From: Paramecium pentaurelia
Taxonomy: Eukaryota > Ciliophora > Oligohymenophorea > Peniculida > Parameciidae
Assembly: GCA_905183005.1 (NCBI GenBank)
Contig: CAJJDO010000099.1
Location: 62,001 to 126,000 of the forward strand
Reading direction: 5' to 3'
Length of the DNA stretch: 64,000 nt
This document shows, piece after piece, positions 12,687-24,497 of this stretch. A program made the translations under genes and the position numbers. Positions within the stretch are counted from its first letter, which is position 1. The number at the start of each line of letters is the position of its first letter. The notes below the pieces were generated by a model that had not been told where the DNA came from, did not search any database, and saw nothing but the letters and a program-made list of their open reading frames with translations.

Positions 12687-13256
12687 TCAACTATAATTAA
12701 ATAAATTACAGCTTGAATTTTCTTTGGCATTAGCATTATTACTTGTTTCAGCAAATAAATTTTTTAAGTATAAATTCTCTTATAATATTTCTTATTGATT
12801 TTAAATCAAAATTTCATTATTTTATTTTAATTCTTCATTTTATTACTATAACATTTAATTAATTCTAAATAATTCTGTATAATCTGATTATTAAGTATCC
12901 TTAGATAATAATGATAATATTTAGTTATTTTAAACTAAAATTTTATTTCTTAATTCTAGATCTGTATTTTATTTATTTAAACATCTAGGACAACCCATTT
13001 TATAATTTTAAATTTATCGTTTCTATTATTAGATAATTTATTAAAGTTGTGTAATACTTTCATTTTAATTTATAGTATTAGTATTAGAATTATATGTTGT
13101 TAATATATTTTCTTTAACATTTTCTTATTCATCATGATAGCTTTATCTACTCAAAAGTTTTCTACTATATTTTCTAGCATAAGAGTTATTCTCTTTTTCA
13201 TGTGTTGGAGATGCATTTTTTCTAACTAATTTTTCTGTCGAATGTTTTTTATACAT
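12687..13256 (-). CDS. Coiled-coil protein, 189 aa
   Basis: Intronless ORF, MYKKHSTEKLVRKNASPTHE to NLFNYS. The first ~90 residues are polar and basic. A CPRC pair follows, then about 70 residues of leucine/asparagine/glutamine heptads (for example LRNKILVQNNQILSLL and LQENLYLKNLFAE) that should form a coiled coil. No family is recognised. It lies 165 bp upstream of the SAPS gene on the same strand. Confidence 0.65.
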
Positions 13257-13368
13257 AGCAGTTAAATTTAATATAATTTAGATTAATTATTCATTAACAT
13301 TAATTTTATAATATCGATTCTATAATTAATATAAAATATAATCAAATACTCTATGAATCAAAATAGAC

Positions 13369-15146
13369 TCAATAAGTTTGATATAAATTAGCTTTTCTAA
13401 TTACTTATAGAATTTGTTTTAAATAAAAACTATTCTAATTTAGGAAATTTTAATTTTAATTTTTATCTATTTGTTATAATTTTACTTTTTTAACACAATG
13501 AATTCTAAGGAATTCCTAATATTATTATAGATGAGTTTGAAATGATATATTCTATCGTGGAAATTAAATATTCTCAAAAAAAGAACATTATTCAGTCTTT
13601 CGAAAAGATAACTATTCTAATTTATATTCTATAAATGTTAAAGTTTATAATAAATATCTAACTTATTTGCTCATACATTTTTAAATAAAGGATGGAATAG
13701 GTTTATCTTCTTTCTTTTTTTATGAGATTAAATTTTATGCATAATTCTAAACTACATATATTGGAAAAAAGAGAATCTAAGTCATTATATAAATAAAGAT
13801 GCATGCTAATATCAACAATCCAAACAATGTTGTAATATTTAATGATATAGTCTTCTATAAATTATCCTCCAATTAATTTTCAAATTTATAATAAAACTCT
13901 AAGTATTCTTTACTACTTTATAACCTATTTTTATTAAAATATTTATACATTATTAATATCATCTTGAATTAAGGTATTTCTTGAATACCAATAATCATCT
14001 CTTGATTATATACAGAATTAAATCGACATTAAAGACTAGAATTGAATTACTCAAATTTTGGGCAATTTGAAGATCCATTTTGTTTTCTCATCTCTTCCCA
14101 ATCAGTTTAATTAAATCCAGTAATTGTTTAATTGAATATGTATAATGGTAGATATTCATTTGAAACTTGATAAGGATGCATAATCATAATTCCCTCATTT
14201 GAAATTAGATACATAATTTAAAATCCAAATTACTTCTAATCAACTTCTTGAACAAAATCATTTCCTAAGAATATTGATCCCAATCCTCCTATTAATTTGG
14301 CTTATTCATCCACTATAGGCATTGTCATTGATAATCCAATTCGTTTTTCAGTAAATACTAGTAATAATGTATAATTTTATTACACATAAAAGGATTTGTA
14401 AAAGTATAATTGTATGTATTATAATTTAATGTTTAATCATAGTTCCTTTGTAACTCAATATACCAATCTCGTTACTCTGGTTTATAATTATAAATTCCTT
14501 ATTGTCTATTTAAACAAGGATAGATTGAAGTTATTTTTTCCTTTACAATATAAGAATAAAAGAAATATTGGTTGATCTCTTTTCCTTAATACAAAAGTTA
14601 ACCATATGCTTAAACTTATTCTTGCATTTTTATTCCAATCAATTCATCAATTGTCTTAGGTTCACTATAAGAACTTAAGTTTGAATAACACATAAAGCAA
14701 TATGAAATATCAGAATTACCATATCCTTTAATTATCCGAAAAGGATCAGGGATAGGATTAATTCCACCATAAGGCATTTAGAAAGCATCATTTGTTGTAT
14801 AATTATGTTAAAGGAGTACTTGCTTTCTTGTATAGTGATATAATCTGTGAAATGAGATTAGAGTGTTACCATCTAATTAGAAATATATTTTACTTAAATA
14901 GAAAACTTTGTCAAAGTAACTTCTATATAATTTGATTATAGATGATTGAATCCTATTTGAATTGTCTTTATACAAACTATTTGAAGTGTCTTAAAAGTAA
15001 ACATTAAGTAGAGAAAGATGAATCATATTTTATGCTAGAACATAGGACATAATTATAAATGCTTAGACAAAAGCAATTAGAATCAATTAATTTCTGAGTT
15101 TAATATTCTAAAAGCATTTCGAAAATATTGTATGAGTTCGTTTCAT
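13369..15146 (-). CDS. Membrane protein with extracellular Cache-like sensor domain, 583 aa
   Basis: A hydrophobic segment near residues 20-40 is followed by a ~390-residue extracytoplasmic part. This part has Cache-type features (QRDWYIEL, then GLSMTMPIVDEQAKLIGGLGSIFLGNDF, then MIMHP). A second membrane segment (TTLFGLLILACIFIYIMTQ) leads to a ~120-residue basic Q-rich cytoplasmic tail. One 26-nt intron is removed; coding length is 584 codons. In other organisms this topology fronts kinases or cyclases and binds small ligands. Here no output domain follows, so signalling must use partners. Several cysteines and N-glycosylation sequons lie in the outer domain. The Cache call rests on motif order, not on a profile search. 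Confidence 0.65.
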
Positions 15147-15853
15147 TTTAGGTAATTATGAATTATCGAAAATGATTAATATGAGTTAAATTTCATCATC
15201 AAATAATATAAAGATAGAAATAAATTGAATTACTTTCATTTTCTATAAAGACTACTTTTGCCCAATTTAATTAAAGTTCAATTTTAATAATATAATGTTC
15301 TTAATTACTATAGAAGGATGTCTCTCTAATGTTATAAATTTTAGTTTTTAAGGTTATAAAAATAAAGATATAAGTGTTGATATTTAATTTTATATAAAAT
15401 AATTGTTGTAATAAAGAAGTATATCGTCATTGAAATATTAATGATAATTCTTAAAAAATAATATTTTGATTCTAAACAATAATCAGTTGATGGCAAAAAT
15501 AAATAATAAATTTAATAAAAAATCCTTTTATTAAAACAAAAAAATAATTAGTTTGAAAACTATTTAATATATTTTCTATTCAACATTTCAAAGTCAACAT
15601 TATTGTATTAATAAACAATTAATATTTTAAGTAAATAATGAAAATATAATTAATATAATTGTGTAAGGATTTTGAATTTTATTTATGATAACAAGGTTAA
15701 TATAATATTATATAATATATATGTTTGTGTAAAAACATATATTCTAAAATATGTATAAATTAAAATTAAATATGTTCTTTATGAAGTTTATTATATGTTT
15801 TAGTTCTTAAAAAGTAATACTAGTAATTAATTCTTTCATTATTAAAATTAATA
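15147..15853. other. AT-rich divergent intergenic region with hairpin
   Basis: 707 bp between divergent gene starts. No coding frame stands out. An imperfect inverted repeat near 15715-15742 (ATATATGTTT, short loop, AAACATATAT) could fold as a hairpin, but in such AT-rich DNA this may be chance. Confidence 0.5.
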
Positions 15854-16773
15854 ATGAATCACATTTAACAAGTTTTTATTTAGAGTATAATGAAATAATA
15901 ATAGCAAGAGAAACAATAATAAGTCAAATAAGAAGAAAATGGTTAGAAACAAAATATTTAAGTATAATATTTATCATATTTTATTTAGTATTTGTAGAAA
16001 TAATAGCTACTCACAATTATTCAGAAATGCTAATAACAATAATAACCAATTTAGTAAGCATCGTATTATATTTAAATATTAATTTAGGAAGTGTCTTACT
16101 TTAATTGAAGTTTAAAATTAAATAACATCATACTTTTAGTAAATGATTCTTTAAAAGCAAATAATCAATATAAATAATGTATTAGATTAACAATTACCAT
16201 ATTTCTTACGAGTTATGGGGAATTTAATAATAAATGGACTTGAAAATTGTCAAGGAGATAAGGAAATTGTTTAAGAAATTATATCATAATACAAATCTAA
16301 TCCACTTAAAATTACTATGAGTTGTTCTTTATTCTAAACTATAGGGCTCTTGTTTCGTTCTTAATTAGTATATTATGACTAATGTAATCACTAAAATAAT
16401 AATATAAGGTACAAAATATCTTGTAAATTTTTTGTTGTTCCGTGATGACTTTTGTGACATCTTCTTTAATACCTTATACATTTATTAAATTACTCATGGT
16501 TAAACATTTAGTCAATAGATTGGATTTACTTAGATTCATTAAATGATTAAGAAAACTTAAGATGATGTATGGACAGCATTTATATTTAAAATGATGAGTT
16601 AATAATAATAGAAAATGACTAAAGATATATTTTTATTACAGTTCAATTAATATACTGTTTCTATGAACAATTTCTTTACTAAAAGCAATTTAATAATGGA
16701 TTTAGTTGCTCAAAGTGTAAAATAGACATCAAAATTGCATAATGATGAAATATTTTAAGAAGTAATAAATTGA
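15854..16773 (+). CDS. Q-rich hypothetical protein
   Basis: The N-terminus is extremely glutamine-rich (MNHIQQVFIQSIMKQQQQ), followed by a helical domain (QQLPYFLRVMGNLIINGLEN, IVQEIISQYKSNPLKITMSC, TKYLVNFLLFRDDFCDIFFN). Two 25-nt introns bring the frames together and give about 290 codons. A 27-nt in-frame GTATAA...TTTAG segment near 15961 may be a third intron. The fold is unknown; all-alpha, possibly HEAT-like. It ends 22 bp before the next gene's ATG on the same strand. Confidence 0.55.
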
Positions 16774-16795
16774 TTAAAAATAGTATTTATTAATT

Positions 16796-17432
16796 ATGGG
16801 TAGTTTTAAGGCTACGACATAAGATTTTTTAAAAAAGGCCACTTAAGTATTTTTTGAAGAATCAAATGATCTAGATTTATTGTAATTTAGCAATAATATT
16901 ATAAAAATTCATAAATAAATGAATTGCTAAATCTTATTTATTTTACCTATGTTACTTTAATTGGAGAGTTAATATTTAGATCATCTTATTTAAAATGGAA
17001 TTTAAGAATAATAACCAGTTAAAAATAGTTCAAATTATTATTTAAAAATGATTGAGAAATTAAAAAATAAATGTGTTTATAATGGTGAAGAAGAATGTAA
17101 TTGCAAAAAATGTTTATGGTATTTAATTCTAAATATAATTTAGTATTAGAAGGAATAGAAACTCAGCAAAAGAATCTTAAAAAAAGAAGAGAGAGGCCTT
17201 AGAAAAAATAGGTCCATTATAAGATGAATATGATAAAATTTAAAAGAAAGTATAAAATATCAAAATAAAATGTTTTTAGGTATAATCTCTTGAAAAAGAA
17301 AATTAAGTTATTACAACATTATTACTTGATGTATTTAAACATCCATCTCTAGAATAATTGGCATCCTAATTCATAGAGCCTCTCACTAAAATTATATCTG
17401 ATCAAGAATTCTATAATATTGATGAATGTTGA
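16796..17432 (+). CDS. bZIP-like transcription factor, 193 aa
   Basis: After removing 25- and 30-nt introns the middle of the protein reads RRNRNSAKESQKKKREALEK, matching a bZIP basic region (N-x7-K/R spacing). A short leucine/isoleucine zipper follows (PLQDEYDKIQKKVQSLEKEN). A cysteine cluster, CVYNGEEECNCKKCLC, sits immediately before the basic region, which is unusual and could make DNA binding redox- or metal-sensitive. The N-terminal ~100 residues are helical and unrecognised. The 25-nt intron falls exactly between the cysteine cluster and the basic region. The call rests on motif pattern and the zipper is short. Confidence 0.6.
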
Positions 17433-17515
17433 TTATTATTTATTAAAGTATATTAATTAGATTATTTATTTATTTATGTTAATAATTTATAAATCAACTA
17501 AATATTATAAACATT

Positions 17516-19449
17516 TCATAATAAATCAAGTCTACGAGATCTATCCCATACAATTTTACCATTTTATTTAAAATATTAAACTCTATGACTTTTCACTTAA
17601 CTATTTATAAAATCTGTAAAAGGAACTTCCATTATTCCCAAGAATCTATCTTCATATCCAACAATAAAATCTTCTTTATTAAATTTGATATCCCAAAGTA
17701 TTCTATCAATTACTTAAAGAGTAGGCTTAAATTTCTTTTAAAGTTCTTTTTGCTCTAACATCTCTGGAAAATAGTTTTATATAATTTTTTTATCAAAAAT
17801 GGAACAAATAACAACTAAATAATCTTTACTTAGATTTACATAATAGTGTTTATATTCTCTTTTATCACTAAAATTATTAATTTTAATATTATTTACTTAG
17901 ATTTGATAAAGATTTTGGATATATCACTCCAATACTTAGATTATTATTATTATTATTATTCTGGATCTTTTTATTATTCTTTATAATCTTTTTAATCTTG
18001 TCTACTTTTCTTTCTTTTCTTTCCTCCCTCATCTTACAATTATTATGGTTATTATTAAATATCTTTTTCTCTTTTTAATTATTTTTATTAATTTTCAGTT
18101 AAATAAAGCTTACCTGAATGAGTTAAGATAGCAACATTTTTCCATCCACATTCAATTTAAATAATTTCATCATCTTCTTCTAAATTAGGTAATGATACTT
18201 TTGTATATTAAACATTATTTGATAATGGAACAGCCAATTAACCAAAGTCATTCTTACCCCATCCAAATAATTAATAATCTTTATATTATACTTCCATAGC
18301 TCTAGTAATTTCAGTACTTAATTTAATTTATAATTCAGCATTAATTAGTCCAAGAGCATTTTTTTAGAATTCTTAATGAACTGCTTCTTTTGAAAATTCT
18401 AAACCTGTAAACTCATTGTATTTAACAATATTAACATAATCAGAAAAACCAATTTTAGAAAGCCATGCTTAAAGTTCTTCATTTGTCCATTCCTTTATTG
18501 ATTTAATATTCTCTCTTCCAAGTGCTAGAAAATAATTAAGACCACTATAAATAGAAATAATAGATTTTTTATCAAAATAATTTTATTGGATAGTTTTAAT
18601 GATTTAATCTATTACTTATTCATTCTTTGTATCAGATTAATAAACTTTTTAAGTTTTAGATAAATAATAAATAGCATTACTACCAATAGCAATTTGAATT
18701 ATATTCTAAGATATGATTATATAATACTTCATCATCTGGTAAAATAATTTATTTGTATTTTTATACTTGATCACAATTCTAAGGTGTTAAATCTTATAAT
18801 TAATATAAAATGGCTCTAGTTTATTCTGAAGGTAATTATGGTATTTTTTAAGGATTTGAAAATATTGCAACAAGTTAATAATAAGAAGTTTCAAAAAAAT
18901 CAACATTTTTAGCAATCAAATATTCTTCAAGATTTTCAAATACAATATTTAAATCACCATTCTCTTTCAAATATATAAATTTTCCTTTACTAGTTGTTGA
19001 ATATTATTTTACTTATAATCTTAAATAATAAGAATTTAAATAACTTACTTAATTATAAAATTTGGTTTCTGATTGATAAATTCTTAATATTCATTTGATT
19101 AACATATATACAATCGATTTTGATTTGTAAGAATGCCTGTATATGTTAAACCAATTTACATTGATTTTACAGGTATTCCTAAAATATGACGTCTTTTGAA
19201 AGGTTTGATACTTTCATCAAATGACCAAAAGTAAGTCTCTCTTCCAAAAATAGTACGAAAGATTATGTTGTATGGAGTAGTTGTATTTGGATTATTGAAT
19301 CCAATACTTGCCAAAAGTGCTTTCAAAGTTAATTATACATTTTCCTTCATTTATTTTGATACTGTCTAAAGATTTAGTATATCCTTGATTGTTAAGAAAT
19401 TTGAGATGCCTCGGAATACATCAAACACTTATAATTGAGACTGCTACAT
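17516..19449 (-). CDS. F-box-like, RCC1-like, SAM and MJ1316/DUF504 multidomain protein, 617 aa
   Basis: An F-box-like N-terminus (VFDVFRGISNFLTIKDILNL...VSKQMKE) is followed by RCC1-type blade sequences (LTYTGILTNQNRLYICQSNE, LFGWGKNDFGQLAVPL, IIQIECGWKNVAILTHSGKLYL). A SAM-like segment (WTNEELQAWLSKIGFSDYVN) sits between the blades. After a polyQ linker the C-terminus is an MJ1316/DUF504 domain: VIDRILWDIKFNKEDFIVGY, EDRFLGIMEVPFTDF, HRVQYFKQNGKIVWDRSRR. Introns of 29, 22 and 29 nt restore one frame of exactly 617 aa. F-box/RCC1 proteins often act as SCF substrate adaptors; the MJ1316 domain is linked to RNA end recognition or processing. How these combine is unknown. Confidence 0.72.
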
Positions 19450-19489
19450 TTTAATTTATTTTATTCTTTAATAATAATTTATCAAAAAT
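19450..19489. promoter_or_regulatory. 40-bp bidirectional promoter region
   Basis: Only 40 AT-rich bases separate the ATG of the F-box/RCC1-like gene (minus) from the ATG of the HSF gene (plus). Both promoters and both 5' UTRs must fit here or overlap the coding regions. Confidence 0.55.
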
Positions 19490-20343
19490 ATGTAAGAAAT
19501 CAAACAAATACCATCATTTCTATAAAAATTATATGAAATTCTTGAAGTAATAGAAAATTTGTTATATTTGAGTCCGAATAAAAAGCTATTGGATGGAATA
19601 AAGAAGGTACTACATTTTAGATTTTGGATTCATCATTATTAACAGAACAAATAATGCCTTAATATTTCAAGCATCGTAATTATTAGAGTTTTCTGAGGTA
19701 GTTGAATAATAATATAATACTAGATAATTAAATATGTATGGATTTAAGAAGTTGAAAAATAAATAAGGTAAAAGTGAATTCCAACATTCACAATTTAGAA
19801 GAGGTCTCAAGTAATGATTTTGAGTTATTTCATTAGGAATAATTTATTGAATATCAAAAGAAGAAATTAAGATGATATTAAATAAAGTTTAGAATGTTTA
19901 ACTAAAGAATTCGAATAAGAATCCTATCTCAATGAACATTAAAAGCTTCGTAAATAACTTGTAGAATTATAATCAAATTAAAGATCTCTCTTAGAAGAAA
20001 TCAGACGTTAAATGGAACGCAATCGAAATCTATAAAGAGAAACATAAGATATTACTGAGGTATAAACTATCAATCTATAGCATAGAGAATTAATACAGTG
20101 AAAAGTTATTAACTTAGAAAACTCAATAAACTTATTATTATCATTTAAAAACTTCCTGAAGATGCACAAATTAGTAAAATGGCATTAATGAAAGAAAAAA
20201 TAATAAGAAAATTAGAACTTATTGAAGAAGAGAATGTTAGTATCAAGGAGATATCTCTAGAAAAATAAGACTCTTATATGTATTAAGAACCAAATCTAAC
20301 TGGGGTCAAGAGTCCTGCTGGATACTCACCTAAAACTAAATGA
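19490..20343 (+). CDS. Heat-shock-factor-type transcription factor, 249 aa
   Basis: The HSF DNA-binding domain covers roughly residues 8-110: IPSFLQKLYEIL, IGWNKEGTTFQILDSSLL, MPQYFKHRNYQSFLRQLNMYGFKK and FRRG...IKRRNQ. A coiled coil follows (KEFEQESYLNEHQKLRKQL, then LLEEIRRQMERNRNL) that should serve for oligomerisation. Four 26-nt introns are removed; the second restores the invariant RQLNMYGF. The protein is short for the family. HSFs bind nGAAn inverted repeats and activate stress genes. It is divergently paired with the F-box/RCC1-like gene. Confidence 0.92.
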
Positions 20344-20468
20344 AACCTATAGTATTTATATATTTTTGATAATTGATAATAATATTGTTTTTGAGTCATC
20401 AAAATTACACATTAATGCAAGTCAACGTTCATAAAATTTGTTTAAATCTTTAATTTTACATTATTAAA

Positions 20469-21627
20469 ATGAGAGGAGTAACCCTTCGTAGATATCCAGA
20501 TGAAAGTTTTCCAAAGAATATTGACTTCTTTGATTTGAAGGACTTCCCTATTCCAACAAATCTTAAGGAAAATGATCTTCTTATTAAAGTTTGCTATGTT
20601 AGCATCGATCCTGTTATGAGAGTATGGTTTTCTGGAGCCAAAACTTATATTGATACTGTACATCAAGGACAAGTCATTCCTGCTTTTGGATGTGGAGTTG
20701 TTGCTGAATCAAAAAGCAAAAGATTTAATAAAGGAGATTTAGTCTTAGGTGCTTTAGATTGTGCAGACTATTGTGTTAGATCAGCTAATACAATATTCAA
20801 ATTGCCAGCAGTCAAATCAAAAAATGATCCAAACTTGCCTCTCTTTTTGTCTGTGTATATTTTAATTGTGATAATTTAGTTATGGTGTCACAGGCATCAC
20901 TGCTCTTAAAGGATTACATCAAATTCCTAAAGAGAATCTTCCTACCAAAGAATCCAAGAAGACTCTTGTGGTTTCTTCAGCTGCAGGATCCACAGGATCA
21001 TTTGCTCTATAAATAGGAAAATATTGGGGCTATAGAACTGTTGGTATCGTGAGTAGTAGAGACAAGAAAGACTTTGTACTTTCCCTTGGAGCTGATGCTT
21101 GTGTGTGTTACAATGACACATTAGATTCTAATGGAATTGTTGATACAGAGTACATTAATTAACATATTCTTAATTAGCAAATTGACAAAATTAATTAAGT
21201 AAGCAGCACCTGAAGGAATAGATGCAATGTATGACAATTCAGGAGAGGAAGTCTTAGATGCAGTATTGCCAGCCATGAATAAGGGAGCATTCATAGTATT
21301 ATGTGGAGCAACTGCTACATATTATACATGGAAAAATAGAGGAGGATTGAAAAATTTATCCCACTTTATTACTAAATAAATTAAAGCTGAGGGAATATTG
21401 TATTTTGGTTAAAAGAATGCAATTATGGAATCATTCAAAGAAATGAATGAATTAGTAATGGGAAAACATATTTAGTAATATTGAATACTTATATGTATAG
21501 ACATAAAGAAGAATTCATCAATGGATTAGAGAATGTGACATTAGGTTTATAAAAAGTATTTTTGGGAAAGAATTTAGGAAGAGTTATTGTCAAATTAGAC
21601 AATGAAGTTCCATTGCCAAAATTTTGA
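20469..21627 (+). CDS. NADP-dependent alkenal/prostaglandin reductase-like oxidoreductase (MDR family), 359 aa
   Basis: Medium-chain reductase without zinc ligands. Landmarks are YVSIDPVMRVW, GCGVVAESKS, YGVTGITALKGL, the Rossmann motif SSAAGSTGSFALQIGK, GADACVCYND, MYDNSGEEVLDAVLPAMNKG, FIVLCGATATYY and the C-terminal GLENVTLGLQKVFLGKNLGR. This order matches PTGR1/2-alkenal reductases, which reduce alpha,beta-unsaturated carbonyls with NADPH in the cytosol. Introns of 25, 28 and 26 nt restore frame. GC content and codon use look slightly more optimised than in neighbours, suggesting high expression. Confidence 0.9.
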
Positions 21628-21770
21628 GGCATAAATATATATAACAAATTTAGAAAATTGGAAAATTTCCAAAATAAAATTATTTAAACACTAGATTTCA
21701 TTTTTATTGTATATATATCATAAAGTAACAATCAAAATTTAAAATGTGATCTGTTGAGATATTATATTTT

Positions 21771-24053
21771 ATGAATAAAAAAATAAATAATAGGAGTAAT
21801 CTTTAATCTGCACCTGAAATAATTAGAACAAGATAGAAGCCAAATACAGATTTGGAAATTGAGAATTTGGTTATGCAAGACATGAGAAAGAAAATATTGA
21901 ATGATGAAATGAATACAATTTAATTTTACGATATAGTGTAACCTGATTAGGATGAAATGATAGCTTCTTTAAAAGACTCTTAAAAGAAACCAATTAAATT
22001 ACATAAGAGAGTATATAGAACTGATTTAGAAAGTAAATTAAGGTCTAGATTATCTAATGAGCCAGGCTCAAAGTTATTGTTACAAGAGATGTAATACATT
22101 AAAGAGTATTTGTGAGTTATGAGAAATTAGAAGAGGATCCTGGGAAAAATGTAATTCCTATAAATAAGAAATTTCATTAAGAGGAATAATTTAAAGCTGA
22201 TTTACAATATAAACCTGAAAGTGATGATCAATTAGTTGTAAATTTAGATTAATGGTATAAAGGAATAAAGAGGAAACAAAAACAATAACAAGTTAAATTA
22301 AAATAAGAGTAAGAGAATGAAAGTACTATAATTTTTAAGATTTAAAAGGATTGACTAAAGTATAAATGTAAGAAAGAACATAATCCTTAATATAATTAAG
22401 GAGAGGAGGTTTAAATGATAAATCTAAACAATTATAAGCTATATCATCTTTTCCTAAATTACTAATTGATTCAGCAAAAACAGAAAGTGAATAAAGCACT
22501 TTTAAGTAAAAGTTATAAGGATCTTTGTAAAAAATAACGGCAATAAAAAAGATTTAGATGCTTCATTAAGATCATTCTTTAAATAAATAATTAGACAAAT
22601 ATTTATAATAAGGATCTACTTTAACACAATAAGAATTAGCTTAAATAGAATTAGCAAAAGCTAAATAATATGGATAGGATTAAAAAGATGGAACTTTGAT
22701 TTTTGATTATACTGTTGAAGGATTAAAGAGTAGTTTACATACTATGATTAAAATGTAATTAACATCCTTTTAAAATGCAAATGATAGAGCATTATTTTAT
22801 GAAAAATAAACTAATTAAATTTTATTATCTATAAATTAAAGACTTGATAGATAAAAAAATACTGTAAAAAGAAATGAATAAGATTTGGAATCATTAAGAA
22901 TTGAAAATCATGAAATACATAAAAAATTAAGGGCAATATAAGATTTTGTAATATTTTTAATTTTATTTTAGATAAAAGAGAGATAGGAAGAACTTATAGG
23001 TATAAATAAAAAACCATAATAGTCAATTAATTCACCTAATATTAAAAATAATTCTAGTTAAGTTGACAATTATATGGTGATTGCAATAAAATAAAATGAA
23101 TTAGAGAGTTAAATTGAATAAATGAAGGAAAATTATAGTAAATTTCAATAATAAATGAAAATAAATTCAATATAAATAGAAAAATTAGAATAAGAAAACT
23201 CTAAACTTAATAAAAACAACAAGACACTTCTAAAATCTATTTAAGGCTTTTTATTAGAACTTCTTAAATTAGGTTTAGATTGTAGATCTTAAGGTTTATC
23301 TTGGATAATTAAGGCTATTTGGGATTCAGGTGAAAAAATATCAGATTCTAATTTTCCTCCTTATTTGGATAGTAAAGCAAAAGATTTTCTTTTAATTAAA
23401 ACTAAAAAAACAATTGAATTAAATGATTTATTTAAAAAAGCTCATTTCTTATTTAGAAATTATAGAGACAATACAATAGACACAGGAAATAATTCAATTG
23501 TGTCTCTATTATCAAAAAATCATTTCTCATAGATTGATTCAATAGAAATAAAAAAATAAAATCTTGATTAAATAAAATAACGATAATAGAATGATGTAGC
23601 CTTATTAATAGAAGGATTAAGTCCAACAGAATATAAATTAATAGAAAAAACATTTACTTAAATATTTTAAAGCAAAGAAACCCTAAATGATATTATCTAT
23701 TTAGAAGCTTCAAGGAAGATATCTAAAATGTTTAAGTAGGATGGTGCTTAAGAATAATCAATAGTGTTTAGTGAAATAAATAACTTTGAAAAGGATAAAT
23801 TGATAAAGGAATATCAATAAATTCAAAAAGATATTGAATTGAAGGAGACTTAGTTTAAGAAAATGGAAGAAACAGAATTATAAAGGTTAATTAAAGAAAT
23901 TGAGTATAAGAATTACTTGGCAAGGTAAGAAAGTTAATATTGTATAGATTTAATATTGAAGCATTATAAGTATTGGCAGCACAATTTGGATATGCAAAAG
24001 CAGAAAGAGAATTGATCAAATATGGTGTATTACACAAAATGTTTAATAATTGA
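21771..24053 (+). CDS. Long coiled-coil protein, 727 aa
   Basis: Mostly predicted coiled coil, rich in E, K, Q and L, with a conserved-looking globular insert: LLELLKLGLDCRSQGLSWII continuing KAIWDSGEKISDSNFPPYLD. This SxGLSWIIKAIW segment resembles modules I recall from ciliary or basal-body coiled-coil proteins, but I cannot name the family. Introns of 26, 26, 24 and 23 nt are removed; the first (GTAATACATTAAAG...GAG) is the only one that keeps the rest in frame. Length is exactly 728 codons. Cytoskeletal location is an inference. Confidence 0.7.
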
Positions 24054-24497
24054 GAATATAAATATATATATATATATTAAGATGATCTATTGCCTAATTT
24101 ACTAGTAGTTACAGTTATTAAATTAAATAATACAAGGAATCTTAATTTGAAGAGATAATCTCTTAACATTTATAGCAATAAGTTGGTAGATGATGTTAAC
24201 TTTAGGAACAATACATTCATTCTATTGTATAGTTGAATTAATATAATTTTCTACTTCTATATGGAAAATATCTTTGATCCAAGAAATTTGAAATTTTAAT
24301 ATAGTGATTATAGATATATCCTTATTCTTTTATTTCTTAGTAGAATATCTGGAAATAAGATATTAAAAGAGAAATTGATAATGAGATTCTTAAGTTTAAT
24401 ATATATGATTAACTGTCAAATTTGGATGCAAGATTATTATAGAGAATTAGATTTTTGTGATATTTTAATAATGATTTTATTTATTAAAATTATATTA
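24054..24497. other. Convergent intergenic region, no supported gene
   Basis: 444 bp between two convergent stops. It starts with a TA run (about 24061-24079). Short open stretches exist on the plus strand with hydrophobic translations, but they lack a consistent start, introns or any motif. Confidence 0.5.

Noticed and set aside
15715..15742. Hairpin as a terminator or regulatory element
   Set aside because: Inverted A/T repeats are expected by chance at this composition, and it lies between divergent gene starts.
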